Source: Chloroflexota bacterium
GTDB taxonomy: Archaea > Iainarchaeota > Iainarchaeia > Iainarchaeales > GCA-2688035
Length of the DNA: 38,187 nt
Direction of reading: 5' to 3'
Assembly: GCA_017610335.1 (NCBI GenBank)
Contig: JAFCCG010000014.1
Location: 1-38,187 of the forward strand
Part shown: positions 7,093 through 14,841 of the stretch, one piece after another
How the letters are laid out: every line of letters begins with the position of its first letter
Position numbering within the stretch: position 1 is the stretch's first letter
The notes under the pieces: generated by a model
What the model saw: only the letters and a program-made list of their open reading frames with translations
Told to the model about the DNA's origin: nothing
The model's database searches: none
Program-made: the position numbers and the translations under genes

Positions 7093-7398
7093 TTATGTTA
7101 CCTCCTTTTCAAGGGCATAATGCCCTCCTTCAATTCTAATGGCCTTGCCGTTAATTAATGCATCGGAAACCTTTTTGCCGGCGCTGTTAAACACACGCCA
7201 AAAGGTTGTCCTGCTTACCTTCATTTTCTTTGCGGCCTCTTCCTGCTCAAGTTTTTCTAAAAACTTAAGTTTCAATGCCTCAATTTCCTCCAATCCCAAA
7301 ATAACCTCTTCAAGTTCTGCCAAAGGAATCGCCCTTGGCTTAAAGTAAGTAACCTCTGGATTGCATGCGATAAATCTTGCTTTTTTCGGCCTAGCCAT
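7093..7398 (-). CDS. DUF134-family HTH DNA-binding protein
   Basis: A protein of about 101 residues starting MARPKKARFIACNP, the usual DUF134 N-terminus. The helix-turn-helix sits at residues 53-80 (EEAAKKMKVSRTTFWRVFNSAGKKVSDAL), and a C-terminal strand ends RIEGGHYAL. A start 9 nt upstream (MFI) is possible. ATG at 7398 is preferred because a TTTAAATAA box is centred about 26 nt upstream, giving a leaderless message. DUF134 proteins are small predicted regulators that occur with NifX-like proteins. This one heads a unit with the zinc-ribbon gene and probably controls the neighbouring metal genes. An imperfect palindrome overlaps the start region. Confidence 0.88.
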   Translation of the reverse strand: MARPKKARFIACNPEVTYFKPRAIPLAELEEVILGLEEIEALKLKFLEKLEQEEAAKKMKVSRTTFWRVFNSAGKKVSDALINGKAIRIEGGHYALEKEVT

Positions 7399-7399
7399 A

Positions 7400-7428
7400 A
7401 TGAACATATGCTCATAATATTATTTAAA
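7400..7428 (-). promoter_or_regulatory. DUF134 promoter with overlapping palindrome
   Basis: ATGAACATATGCTCAT (7400-7415) is a 16-bp palindrome with one mismatched pair. A TATA box, TTTAAATAA on the minus strand (about 7420-7428), adjoins it. The palindrome lies between the TATA box and the likely transcription start, a good place for autoregulation. Operator function is inferred. Confidence 0.45.
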
Positions 7429-7455
7429 GCTTTGCTTTGATTGGAAAAATGCTTT

Positions 7456-8196
7456 TTATGCCCCGGAAAACAGTTTTATCGCAATCATAAAAGCTATTCC
7501 TATAATGAAAAAGGCAAATGCTGTCATTGCCTTTTTCATGTTTTCCTGCTTGTGCAATTCAGGAATTAAATCGCTTGCGCCAATGTAAATGAAACCACCA
7601 GCGGCAAAAGGCAGCAGATAAACTGCAAGGCCGCTTGAGCCAAGGAAAAAGAATCCAATCATTCCTCCGGCAACGCTTGTTAGCTGTGCTGTAAAATTGT
7701 ATAATAATGCCTTTTTTCTGCCAAATCCGCCGTAAACCAAAACACCAAAGTCTCCAAGTTCTTGAGGGAGTTCATGGCTCATTACTGCAATTGTTGTTAC
7801 AATGCCAACGCCAATGTCTACCAGAAAGCTTGCTGCAATAATTAGTCCGTCAATAAAATTATGAATTGCATCCCCAAAAAGAATCATATAAGAAAAGGCA
7901 TGCACGTCACATTTGCCTTTGTGGCAGTGATGCCAGTGTAAAAACCTTTCAATCAAAAAGAACAGAATAAAGCCAACAAAAACGATGTAAAATGTTTCCA
8001 TTGTTGGCATTTCCTCCAATGATTCTGCAATAAGGTGAAAGAATGCGCCGCCAAGCAAGGCTCCTGCGCTAAAGCCCACAAGTGCGTGAAGAATTCTATT
8101 AAGTGTTTTTTTGCTCCATCCAAGTGTTACTGCGCCTGCAAGAGCCAAAAGGCTGTTTGCAATTGTTGCAAGAAGAATCCATGCAAGGGTTTCCAT
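7456..8196 (-). CDS. ZIP-family divalent metal transporter
   Basis: A membrane protein of about 246 residues and eight predicted helices. It carries the ZIP signature residues: HNFIDGLIIAASF in helix 4 and MSHELPQELGDFGVL in helix 5, which form the binuclear metal path. A short His-rich loop (HWHHCHKGKCDVH) lies between helices 3 and 4. ATG at 8196 is preferred over the TTG at 8205. ZIP proteins move Zn, Fe or Mn into the cytoplasm, opposite to the CDF exporter encoded nearby. The gene lies just beyond the DUF134 unit; the repeat-flanked toxin-antitoxin cassette is immediately upstream. Confidence 0.93.
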   Translation of the reverse strand: METLAWILLATIANSLLALAGAVTLGWSKKTLNRILHALVGFSAGALLGGAFFHLIAESLEEMPTMETFYIVFVGFILFFLIERFLHWHHCHKGKCDVHAFSYMILFGDAIHNFIDGLIIAASFLVDIGVGIVTTIAVMSHELPQELGDFGVLVYGGFGRKKALLYNFTAQLTSVAGGMIGFFFLGSSGLAVYLLPFAAGGFIYIGASDLIPELHKQENMKKAMTAFAFFIIGIAFMIAIKLFSGA

Positions 8197-8260
8197 ACTC
8201 TTCAATTAAGCGCAAACTCTCTTTTATTTCTTTCCTATTTTGCAGGGGCGGGGGATAGGT

Positions 8261-8330
8261 GGTTTAATTCCCGTCTCCCGGATTTGCGCGAATTTGGTTT
8301 GTAGCTGATAGTAAGTAGTTTGTGGTTCTG
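8261..8330 (-). repeat. tRNA-Tyr-derived repeat R6 (with A/C-rich arm)
   Basis: On the minus strand an A/C-rich arm (about 8290-8330, CACAAACTAC...CAAACC) begins near the RelE stop. It is followed by GCAAATCCGGGAGACGGGA, which matches the T-arm and acceptor 3' end of tRNA-Tyr (32103-32126) with few changes. The trailer and the CGCCGGACGG-like box of other copies are not evident. It forms the outer end of the RelE cassette. Confidence 0.75.
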
Positions 8331-8338
8331 CATTTTTT

Positions 8339-8620
8339 TTATCTTCTATACATATCGTCATGGTGACCGAATTTATCAAACATGATAAAGTTTTTTTCTT
8401 TGAATACTTTGAAGAAGAGTACAAAGCTTTTTGCGATGTGAACTCTTTTGTATTCCTTTAAGCCATGTCGCATATTCTTGTAGTGGTCAATTGTTATCTT
8501 ATCTGAATTAGCTATTTGCTTGATTTTCTTATTCAGTATTTCCACAGTCTTTTTGTCTTTTTTTGCTAGAACTCTGATTGTAGCCTTTAGTTCATCTGAA
8601 AGGTCAAATGAAAAAGGCAT
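8339..8620 (-). CDS. RelE-superfamily toxin
   Basis: A 93-residue protein of the archaeal RelE/ParE-fold toxin type, starting MPFSFDLSDELKATIRVLAKKD. It has the central DHYKNMRHGLKEYKRVHIAKSFVLFFKV and the C-terminal DKFGHHDDMYRR that carries the basic and His residues expected to act on ribosome-bound mRNA. It directly follows the antitoxin gene (TAA-ATG junction), the usual antitoxin-first order. The pair lies alone between two repeats related to the tRNA-Tyr 3' end, between mscS and the ZIP gene, which suggests it arrived as a unit. mRNA cleavage is inferred from the family. Confidence 0.88.
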   Translation of the reverse strand: MPFSFDLSDELKATIRVLAKKDKKTVEILNKKIKQIANSDKITIDHYKNMRHGLKEYKRVHIAKSFVLFFKVFKEKNFIMFDKFGHHDDMYRR

Positions 8621-8884
8621 TTACTCGCCTCTACAAAGCTTGTCCAATTCTTTTACACTCATCTTTCTGAAGCCGTATTTCTTAATATGCCTGTTGCAGG
8701 ATTCAATAACCTCTCTGATGACTTCTTCCTTAACCTCTGGCTCAACAAATTCCTCGCCGTACATTTCAGCAAACTTGTCCAGTGCATCCCCTTTGTCTCT
8801 CAAGCCATACTTTTCTTTCACTACACCAAGAACTCTGCTGGTGTAATCCTTTACTTTAAAATTCACAGCAACCTCTTTACCCAT
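8621..8884 (-). CDS. Antitoxin of the RelE pair (DUF2683-like)
   Basis: An 87-residue acidic protein, MGKEVAVNFKVKDYTSRVLGVVKEKYG, with a ribbon-helix-helix-like N-terminus followed by helices (KGDALDKFAEMYGEEF) and a C-terminal segment likely to wrap the toxin. It resembles DUF2683-type archaeal antitoxins that precede RelE toxins. It has its own promoter (TTTATAAATAA near 8920) and an AGGTGA site. The promoter begins right after the conserved CCGTCCGGCG box of repeat R7, so the cassette carries its own promoter. Neutralisation of the toxin is inferred from the pairing. Confidence 0.82.
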   Translation of the reverse strand: MGKEVAVNFKVKDYTSRVLGVVKEKYGLRDKGDALDKFAEMYGEEFVEPEVKEEVIREVIESCNRHIKKYGFRKMSVKELDKLCRGE

Positions 8885-8931
8885 ATAATTTCACCTAATA
8901 TAGACTTAGTTAGAATTATTTATAAATCTTT

Positions 8932-8990
8932 CCGTCCGGCGTTCCTTTTTCTTGATAGAAAAAGTCCTGCCTCCCGGATTTGCATCGGGC
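8932..8990 (-). repeat. tRNA-Tyr-derived repeat R7 (T-arm, acceptor end and trailer)
   Basis: Over about 58 nt this copy matches the tRNA-Tyr 3' part and its downstream flank (32071-32128) at nearly 90 per cent, including the trailer hairpin CTTTTTC-TATCAA-GAAAAAG and a CGCCGGACGG box. It lacks the A/C-rich arm of the other copies and instead abuts the mscS stop codon (8998). It therefore looks like the left (host-side) junction of the RelE cassette, with R6 as the right one. Confidence 0.85.
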
Positions 8991-8997
8991 TGCTGAT

Positions 8998-10053
8998 TCA
9001 AGCCTTTGTTGTGTAAATCATTTGAGTTGGATAAGCAAAGTCTATTTTGGCCTTCTCAAAGGCTTCCTTGATTGACATGTTTATGTCATGCCTTGCCGCA
9101 AACCATTTTTCGTTGCTTGCATAGTATATTACAAGAAGGTTTAGTGAACTGTCCTTGAATTCTGAAAATTGCACAGTCGGGTAATTTTCGCAGTCATCGT
9201 GGTCGTTGATAATTTCTGTAACAAGTTCTATTGCCTTGTTTATTTTCTTTGCTGGTGTTTCGTATGTAAGCCCAAGGTTGAACATGATTTTTCTTGACGG
9301 GGCAGAACTGATATTTACAACCGCACTTTTTGAAATCTTGCTGTTTGGAACACTTACTTCTCTTTTGTCATAGTTTCTTATGATTGTGTGCCTTAAGCTT
9401 ACTTTTTCTACCTGCCCAACAATGCCGTCGAAGTCAACCCAGTCCCCTACCATAAACGGCTTGCTTATGAGAATGCTTAGCCCTCCAAACATGTCGGCAA
9501 TCGTTTCCTTGGCTGCAAATGCAAATGCAAGGCCTCCTATTCCAAGCCCTGCAAGTATTGCCGTTATATCGTACCCAAATCTGCTGACTATTATCAAGAG
9601 CGCAAAAATTATCACAAGCCATTTCATTGTCTTGCTTGCAATCGGAATAAGCTGGTCATCAAGCCTGGTGTCTGTTGCCTCTGCCAATGGCATAAAGTAA
9701 AGTTTTATTACTGCATCAATAAGGTTTATCACAATCCACGCGGCTCCAATCGTAATCAAAATGCCTGAAATTACATCAACTGTTGGAAGCGCATCTGCAG
9801 AAATTGTCAAGACATTCAAGCCAAGGCCTATTCCTATTATTATGAGAAAAAAAATCAGCGGCTTTTCAATAGTGTGCAAAAACAGGTCGTCAATTTTTGA
9901 CTTGCTTTTCTTTGTAATTTGCCTGGCCCTTGCCTTAATCATATAGTAAATTACTTTTCCAATGATAACAGACAGCACAATGCATGCAAAGAAAAGAATC
10001 ACTTGGTAAAGGGAATTTCCCCAGTAATTCGGTGCAAAAAGCCATTCAATCAT
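8998..10053 (-). CDS. mscS: MscS-family mechanosensitive channel
   Basis: A 351-residue small-conductance mechanosensitive channel that releases solutes on hypo-osmotic shock. Four or five N-terminal membrane helices occupy residues 15-165. The pore helix region ITAILAGLGIGGLAFAFAAKETIADMFGGL has the typical Ala/Gly pattern. It is followed by the beta domain (KPFMVGDWVDFDGIVGQVEKVSLRHTIIRNYDKREVSVPNS) and a C-terminal alpha/beta domain. Length is usual for archaeal members. The stop codon adjoins tRNA-derived repeat R7, so the last codons may have been supplied by the insertion; the C-terminal YPTQMIYTTKA still looks natural. Confidence 0.95.
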   Translation of the reverse strand: MIEWLFAPNYWGNSLYQVILFFACIVLSVIIGKVIYYMIKARARQITKKSKSKIDDLFLHTIEKPLIFFLIIIGIGLGLNVLTISADALPTVDVISGILITIGAAWIVINLIDAVIKLYFMPLAEATDTRLDDQLIPIASKTMKWLVIIFALLIIVSRFGYDITAILAGLGIGGLAFAFAAKETIADMFGGLSILISKPFMVGDWVDFDGIVGQVEKVSLRHTIIRNYDKREVSVPNSKISKSAVVNISSAPSRKIMFNLGLTYETPAKKINKAIELVTEIINDHDDCENYPTVQFSEFKDSSLNLLVIYYASNEKWFAARHDINMSIKEAFEKAKIDFAYPTQMIYTTKA

Positions 10054-10140
10054 TTTAATTAAGGAAGCCCAAAATCCTTTTTAATACTTGTTTTTTCTCT
10101 CACAGAAACTATTAAAAATTTGGAATGCCTTTATTCTGTT

Positions 10141-10791
10141 ATGAATGTTCTTGTTTTTGCACCACATCCTGATGATGCAGCAATAAGCTGCGGAGGCACA
10201 ATTGCAAAACTTGCCAAAAAAAATTCAGTTATTGTAGTTTACATGACAGGCGGTGGCGGCGGAAGCATTTCTATTGCTGAAAAAAAGCTTGTAAAATTAA
10301 GAAAAACAGAGGCAAAAAATGCTGCAAAAATTCTTGGTGTAAAAAAAACAATTTTTTTGGGAGAGCCAGACGGCTTTTTGGAATTCAACAAAAAAACAAG
10401 ACAAAAGGTCATTACAATAATAAGAAAAGAAAAACCAGGCTTGATTTTTGCACCTTATACAAACGACAAGCACACTGACCATAAAGCAACAGCAAAACTT
10501 GTTTTGGATTCTGTCTGGAAAGCATCAGGTCCATGGCACATGGGTGCAGGCAAAAAGCCATGGAGAACAGAAAGTGTTTTAATGTACGAAACATGGACCC
10601 CGATTCAGGAACCTGAACACTTTGAAGACATTTCAAAAGTAATTTCAAAAAAGGTAAAAGCAATTAATTGTTTTAAATCACAAGTCAAAGACATTAACTA
10701 TGCAGAAGCTGTAAAAGGTCTGAACAGGTTTCGCGGAGTGATGTCTGGCTTGGGGACATACTGTGAATGTTTTGAAGTAAAAGAAGGCTAG
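10141..10791 (+). CDS. PIG-L/LmbE-family N-deacetylase
   Basis: A 216-residue zinc-dependent deacetylase of the PIG-L family. The metal motif HPDD (FAPHPDDAAISCGG) lies at residues 9-12 and the second metal motif HTDHKA near residue 114. A Gly-rich loop, MTGGGGGSIS, follows the second strand. ATG at 10141 is preferred to an upstream TTG because an A/T-rich TATA element (TATTAAAA near 10110) sits about 28 nt before it, which gives a leaderless message. The family removes acetyl groups from N-acetylglucosamine conjugates or related compounds; the substrate here is unknown. The 3' end overlaps that of the convergent acyl-CoA synthetase gene by 4 nt. Confidence 0.9.
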   Translation: MNVLVFAPHPDDAAISCGGTIAKLAKKNSVIVVYMTGGGGGSISIAEKKLVKLRKTEAKNAAKILGVKKTIFLGEPDGFLEFNKKTRQKVITIIRKEKPGLIFAPYTNDKHTDHKATAKLVLDSVWKASGPWHMGAGKKPWRTESVLMYETWTPIQEPEHFEDISKVISKKVKAINCFKSQVKDINYAEAVKGLNRFRGVMSGLGTYCECFEVKEG

Positions 10792-12965
10792 TTATTTTTT
10801 TTCTTTGGCATTATTGCAAGATGTTCAAAGCCCTTTTTTGGATTTTTTGACAAAATCATTCTTGCATCAACTGCATAAAATTTTCCTTTTGAAACAATTA
10901 TTGGATTAATATCAACCTCTTCAACTTCAGGGAAGTCTACAACAAACTGTGAAAATCTGGTAAGTATTTCGGTAATTTCTGAAACATCTGCTTTCAGTCT
11001 AATTCTTGGACTGCAAAGAAGTTTGTTTACTTTTGTTGCCTTTATCATTCTGCGAGCAAGATTTTGATTAAGCGGCGGAAGTCCAATACTTTTGTCCTTA
11101 AAAATTTCTGTTGCAATTCCCCCTGTTCCAAAAATTATTACAGCACCAAAAACACTGTCGTTCTTTTTTCCGATAATCAGCTCAATGTTTCCTGCTTCAA
11201 TCATCTTCTGGACACTAACACCCTTAATTTTTGCGCCCCTGACTTTTTTTGCACTTGTAATTATTTTTCTAAATTGTAATTCAACATCTTTTTTGGATAC
11301 AATGTTTAATGCCACGCCTCCAACATCTGTCTTATGAGTTATTTCATCGGAAACAACTTTCATTGCAACAGGAAAACCGATTTGTTCAGCTTTTTTAACT
11401 GCCTGTTTTGAGTTTTTTGCAAGAAATGTGTTGTTTACCGGAATGCCGTATTCGTGAAGTATTTCTTTACTGTCTATTTCGTTAACAACAATCTGTTCCT
11501 TTTTCAAATAGCTTTCTATAATTCCATTGATTTTTTTCTTATCTGGTTTAATTTTTAATTCGGCTTCAACAGGTGATTCATACAGATTTTTGATATTTTT
11601 TCTATAGGCGTCCATATAACTGAAGACTCTTATTGCTTCTTCAGACGTTTTATAGCATGGAACATCCATTTTTCTTAAAATCTCACGGCCTTTTTCAACA
11701 AAGCTTTCACCAAGCCAGCATGCCAAAATAGTTTTGTTTGTTTCTTTGGATTTTTCCACAATTGCTTTTGCAACCTCTGCAGGCTTTGAGATTGCCTGCG
11801 GACTGAGAATAACTATAATACCATCAACGTTTTTTTCTTTCAAAACTATTTCAATTGCCTTTTTGTACCTTTCAGGGTTGGCGTCACCAAGCAAATCAAT
11901 CGGGTTGCCTCTGCTCCAATGCATCGGCATAACTTTTTCAAGTTTTTTCATTGCATTTTTTGAAAGTGATGCAAGCTTACATTTTCTTTTAATTATGGCA
12001 TCTGTTGCCATTACTCCTGGCCCACCAGCATTTGTGATTATTGCAAGTCTGTTTCCTTTTGGCAATGGCTGTTTTGCAAGTGCCTGGCTGCATCCTACAA
12101 GATCCTGTATATTTTCAACCCTGACAATTCCTGCTCTTTCAAATGCTGCATCAAAGACCTCATCATTTCCTGCCATGCTTCCAGTGTGTGAAATTGCCGC
12201 CTTTGCGCTTTTATCAAACTTTCCTGATTTTACCACCATGATTGGTCTTCTTTTTGAAAACTTTGTTGCTGCCTTCATAAATGCTTTAGCATCTTTGATG
12301 GTTTCCATATACATTACAATGCTTTCAACCTTTTTGTCATCCTGAATAAATTCTATCAAATCTGAAAAGTCAATGTTTAGCATTGCACCAATTGAAATGA
12401 AATATTTAAATCCAACCTTTTGCTTTAATGCCCAGTCAAGAATTCCTGAACAAAGTGCACCACTTTGACTTATCAATGCCACCTTTCCAGGCAAAGAATT
12501 TCTAATTGCAAAACTTGCATTGATTTTTTTATCAGTTCTGATATAACCAAGACAATTCGGGCCAAGCAATCTTATTCCTGTTCCTTTGAGAATTTTTTTA
12601 ATTTCATTTTCAAGTATTTTTCCTTCTTTGCCAATTTCTCCAAATCCTGAACTAACAACAATAATTGACTTTGTTTTTGCATTAATACATTGCTTTATAA
12701 TTATTGGAACTATTTTTGCATGGGTTGCAATAATCGCAAGGTCAACCTCTTCAGGGATGGTCAAAACGCTTTTGTAACAGCGAATTCCAAACACATTTTT
12801 CCTGTTTGGATTTACAGGGTAAACAGTTCCCTTGTATCCGCTTCCAACCAGGTTTTTCATTAGTGAAAGACCAACGCTTCCAGATTCATTGCTTGCTCCG
12901 ATAATAGCAATTGATGCTGGGTCAAACAGCTTTTGCAGTCCTTTCACAAAAACATCTCGTTTCAA
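10788..12965 (-). CDS. acd: ADP-forming acyl-CoA (acetyl-CoA) synthetase, fused alpha and beta subunits
   Basis: A 725-residue protein that converts acyl-CoA, ADP and phosphate to acid, CoA and ATP, the main substrate-level ATP step in many fermenting archaea. The N-terminal CoA-binding Rossmann domain (FDPASIAIIGASNESGSVG) and ligase-CoA domains hold the phosphorylated histidine in SHTGSMAGND (H260). The C-terminal part, from about 485, is the ATP-grasp beta domain (FPVAMKVVSDEITHKTDVGGV, VEEVDINPIIV). In Thermococcales the two parts are separate genes; here they are fused. No ATG is near the N-terminus: TTG at 12965 gives the fuller domain, GTG at 12947 is an alternative. It fits with the ferredoxin-linked hydrogenase encoded next door. 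Confidence 0.93.
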   Translation of the reverse strand: MKRDVFVKGLQKLFDPASIAIIGASNESGSVGLSLMKNLVGSGYKGTVYPVNPNRKNVFGIRCYKSVLTIPEEVDLAIIATHAKIVPIIIKQCINAKTKSIIVVSSGFGEIGKEGKILENEIKKILKGTGIRLLGPNCLGYIRTDKKINASFAIRNSLPGKVALISQSGALCSGILDWALKQKVGFKYFISIGAMLNIDFSDLIEFIQDDKKVESIVMYMETIKDAKAFMKAATKFSKRRPIMVVKSGKFDKSAKAAISHTGSMAGNDEVFDAAFERAGIVRVENIQDLVGCSQALAKQPLPKGNRLAIITNAGGPGVMATDAIIKRKCKLASLSKNAMKKLEKVMPMHWSRGNPIDLLGDANPERYKKAIEIVLKEKNVDGIIVILSPQAISKPAEVAKAIVEKSKETNKTILACWLGESFVEKGREILRKMDVPCYKTSEEAIRVFSYMDAYRKNIKNLYESPVEAELKIKPDKKKINGIIESYLKKEQIVVNEIDSKEILHEYGIPVNNTFLAKNSKQAVKKAEQIGFPVAMKVVSDEITHKTDVGGVALNIVSKKDVELQFRKIITSAKKVRGAKIKGVSVQKMIEAGNIELIIGKKNDSVFGAVIIFGTGGIATEIFKDKSIGLPPLNQNLARRMIKATKVNKLLCSPRIRLKADVSEITEILTRFSQFVVDFPEVEEVDINPIIVSKGKFYAVDARMILSKNPKKGFEHLAIMPKKKNN

Positions 12966-13078
12966 ACTTCTTTAGTTAATTAAAAGGCAACTGAACTATA
13001 AAAATGTGGCTGAAAAGGCTTTTGCAGAATAGGTTCAAAAAGCAAATATTTAAATAGAAATTTTGCTTTATTGTTTGC

Positions 13079-13549
13079 ATGAAGAAACTTTTTACAATAG
13101 CTGTTTTGTTGATTGCTGCGGCAGTTCTTTCAGGCTGTGTTGCTCCAGTAGAAGGAGAAACAGGCGTGATTTTAAAGGACTGTGGTTCAGACCAGAGCTG
13201 TTTTGAAACCGCGACACAAACATGTGAACCCGCAAAAATAGTTGTGTCTACTGAGGACGAATCAAGCATTATAGGAATATACTCTGAAATCAGGGGACTT
13301 GAAGGTGATAATTGTATTTTATATCTCAGAGTAACACAATTTGAGATGAAAACATCTGATGTACCTTTAGATCCTTCAGAACAAGAATTGTTTGACCAAC
13401 TGCAAGAAGGTTTTAAAATGCTTGAAGGAAAAGACATGGTTTGCGATATTCCAAAAGATATAATTGCAGAATCAGATTTGCTTTCAATGGCAAATCCTGA
13501 AGAATCGTGTACAGGTTCGCTCATTACCGCTATAGGACAAATGCAGTAA
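13079..13549 (+). CDS. Predicted lipoprotein, function unknown
   Basis: A 156-residue protein with a signal peptide (MKKLFTIAVLLIAAAVLSGC), its lipobox LSGC at residues 17-20. The mature part is acidic and has five further cysteines (around residues 36, 42, 49, 77 and 122, plus one near the end) that could form disulfides outside the cell. No known domain is recognised. A TATA box (TATTTAAATAG near 13050) sits about 27 nt before the ATG, suggesting a leaderless transcript. It precedes hypA on the same strand but has its own promoter and 59 nt of spacing, so a link with hydrogenase is not shown. A minus-strand reading of the same DNA was judged a shadow. Confidence 0.8.
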   Translation: MKKLFTIAVLLIAAAVLSGCVAPVEGETGVILKDCGSDQSCFETATQTCEPAKIVVSTEDESSIIGIYSEIRGLEGDNCILYLRVTQFEMKTSDVPLDPSEQELFDQLQEGFKMLEGKDMVCDIPKDIIAESDLLSMANPEESCTGSLITAIGQMQ

Positions 13550-13608
13550 TTGGCTTTTCCAAAAAGGACAAAAGGACAATTGGTAAGTTCTTTTTATGAG
13601 GTGATTAA

Positions 13609-13986
13609 ATGCATGATATTGGAATAATTCAAGGCATTTTGGACGCGGTTATTACAGAAGCCAAAGGCAAAAAGCCAAAAGAGATAAGGCTTGATGTGGG
13701 AATCGGCACATTAAAGAATGTACATGCCGACAATGTCAAATTTTGGCTTAAAGAAATGCTCAAAAAAGAATTTGGACAGAATCTGAAGACAAAAATTAAA
13801 GTGAAAGAAATATTTCCTGAAATAAAATGCAAATGCGGCTTTTCTGGCAAGGTTTCAGATTTCAATGTAACGCATGAAATGGCGCATATTGGAACTTTTG
13901 AAATGCATTGCCCGAAATGCAAAAGCCATAGTTTTGAAATTGAAAAAGGAAACGAAGTTTTGATTCTTGCGCTGGAATTCAAATAA
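13609..13986 (+). CDS. hypA: Hydrogenase nickel-insertion protein HypA
   Basis: A 125-residue HypA homologue, which with HypB delivers nickel to the NiFe large subunit. The N-terminal nickel-binding region is MHDIGIIQGIL (H2, with D3 in place of the usual E3). The zinc domain has a C-terminal pair CPKC and an N-terminal pair reading KCKCGF, that is CxC rather than the usual CxxC. The start is supported by a GGTGA site. hycI follows after 23 nt on the same strand, so they form a maturation pair convergent with the mbh operon. hypB, hypC-F are not in the window. Family assignment is firm; the changed zinc site may be tolerated. Confidence 0.92.
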   Translation: MHDIGIIQGILDAVITEAKGKKPKEIRLDVGIGTLKNVHADNVKFWLKEMLKKEFGQNLKTKIKVKEIFPEIKCKCGFSGKVSDFNVTHEMAHIGTFEMHCPKCKSHSFEIEKGNEVLILALEFK

Positions 13987-14009
13987 AATTTTTGGTTGGA
14001 AGATAGCTT

Positions 14010-14462
14010 ATGAAAAAAATATTAATGGGCATTGGTTCGGAACTCCAGGGCGATGACGGCATTGGCACAAGGATTGCATTAGATTTTCAGGCCTGCAAAA
14101 AAGAGGGCTGGCTTTCGCTTCCATGTGAAACAGTTCCTGAAAACTTTGCAGGCGTGGTTGAAAGGGAAAAGCCAAAGCTTCTCATAATAGTTGATACGGC
14201 AGGCATGGGCGTTGCCGCAGGCAAATTCAGGCTTTTGCAAAAAGAAAGGCTTAATTCCGCAGTTGTCGGAACACATGGAATGCCTTTAAGGCATCTTGTT
14301 GAAAGGCTTGAAAAAAGTGCTGAAAAAATTATTTTTATTGGAGTGCAGCCTGGCAAAATAAGGCTTGGTGAATTCCTTTCGCCGGAAGTTGAACTTGCAA
14401 AGAAAAAACTGCTTGAAATAATTTCAAACGAAGATTGGAATAAAATTCGAAATCTCTGCTAA
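14010..14462 (+). CDS. hycI: Hydrogenase maturation endopeptidase (HycI type)
   Basis: A 150-residue nickel-dependent protease that removes the C-terminal extension of the NiFe large subunit after metal insertion. Visible are GIGSELQGDDGIG (residues 7-19), VDTAGMG with D62, and GTHGMPL with H89, corresponding to the three metal-contacting positions of HycI/HybD. The likely client is MbhL, encoded convergently 1.4 kb away, which has 34 residues after its last CxxCTNR motif. hypA lies immediately upstream. The 3' end meets the mbhN 3' end with no gap (14462/14463), so transcripts from both strands must end close together. Confidence 0.93.
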   Translation: MKKILMGIGSELQGDDGIGTRIALDFQACKKEGWLSLPCETVPENFAGVVEREKPKLLIIVDTAGMGVAAGKFRLLQKERLNSAVVGTHGMPLRHLVERLEKSAEKIIFIGVQPGKIRLGEFLSPEVELAKKKLLEIISNEDWNKIRNLC

Positions 14463-14840
14463 TTATTTTTTATTGTAATCTGAAAGCAAAAATTCTTTTG
14501 TTGAAACCAAAGCATTTACAGGGCAGACGTCAACACACTGTGCGCAAAAAGTGCATCTTGACAAATGGTACTTTACCTTGCGCTCTTTTTCCAAATACTC
14601 AAAAGCATTTGCAGGGCATACCTTTATGCAGAGTTTGCAGCCAATGCATTTCTCTTTATCATAAGCAATCTTCCCCCTAAAGCCTTCAGGAATTGGAACA
14701 GGCTCATTTAATTTTGCCTTTCCTTCCTCGACCTTTTTCAAAAACCCAACAGTTGACTTTGGCGCATGCTTTGCAGGAAACATGTTGGTAAAAGGTTTTT
14801 TGAACAACTGTTTAAATAATTCTTTTGCCATCTCAAACAT
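14463..14840 (-). CDS. mbhN: Membrane-bound hydrogenase subunit MbhN (two [4Fe-4S] ferredoxin-type)
   Basis: A 125-residue NuoI-like subunit that passes electrons from ferredoxin to the small subunit. Two cluster motifs are clear: CIGCKLCIKVCP and CTFCAQCVDVCP in the C-terminal half. The N-terminal 55 residues are basic and amphipathic and probably dock on MbhM. ATG at 14840 lies 1 nt after the mbhM stop; TTG at 14849 is a less likely alternative. It is the last gene of the operon, as in Thermococcus Mbh clusters, and converges with hycI. Confidence 0.94.
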   Translation of the reverse strand: MFEMAKELFKQLFKKPFTNMFPAKHAPKSTVGFLKKVEEGKAKLNEPVPIPEGFRGKIAYDKEKCIGCKLCIKVCPANAFEYLEKERKVKYHLSRCTFCAQCVDVCPVNALVSTKEFLLSDYNKK

Positions 14841-14841
14841 T

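Noticed and set aside
8261-8990. Insertion sequence carrying the toxin-antitoxin genes
   Set aside because: No transposase or terminal inverted repeats; the flanks are direct copies related to tRNA-Tyr instead.
12976-13524. Minus-strand reading frame opposite the lipoprotein gene
   Set aside because: The plus-strand frame has a clear signal peptide and lipobox and a well-placed TATA element; the opposite frame has no recognisable features.
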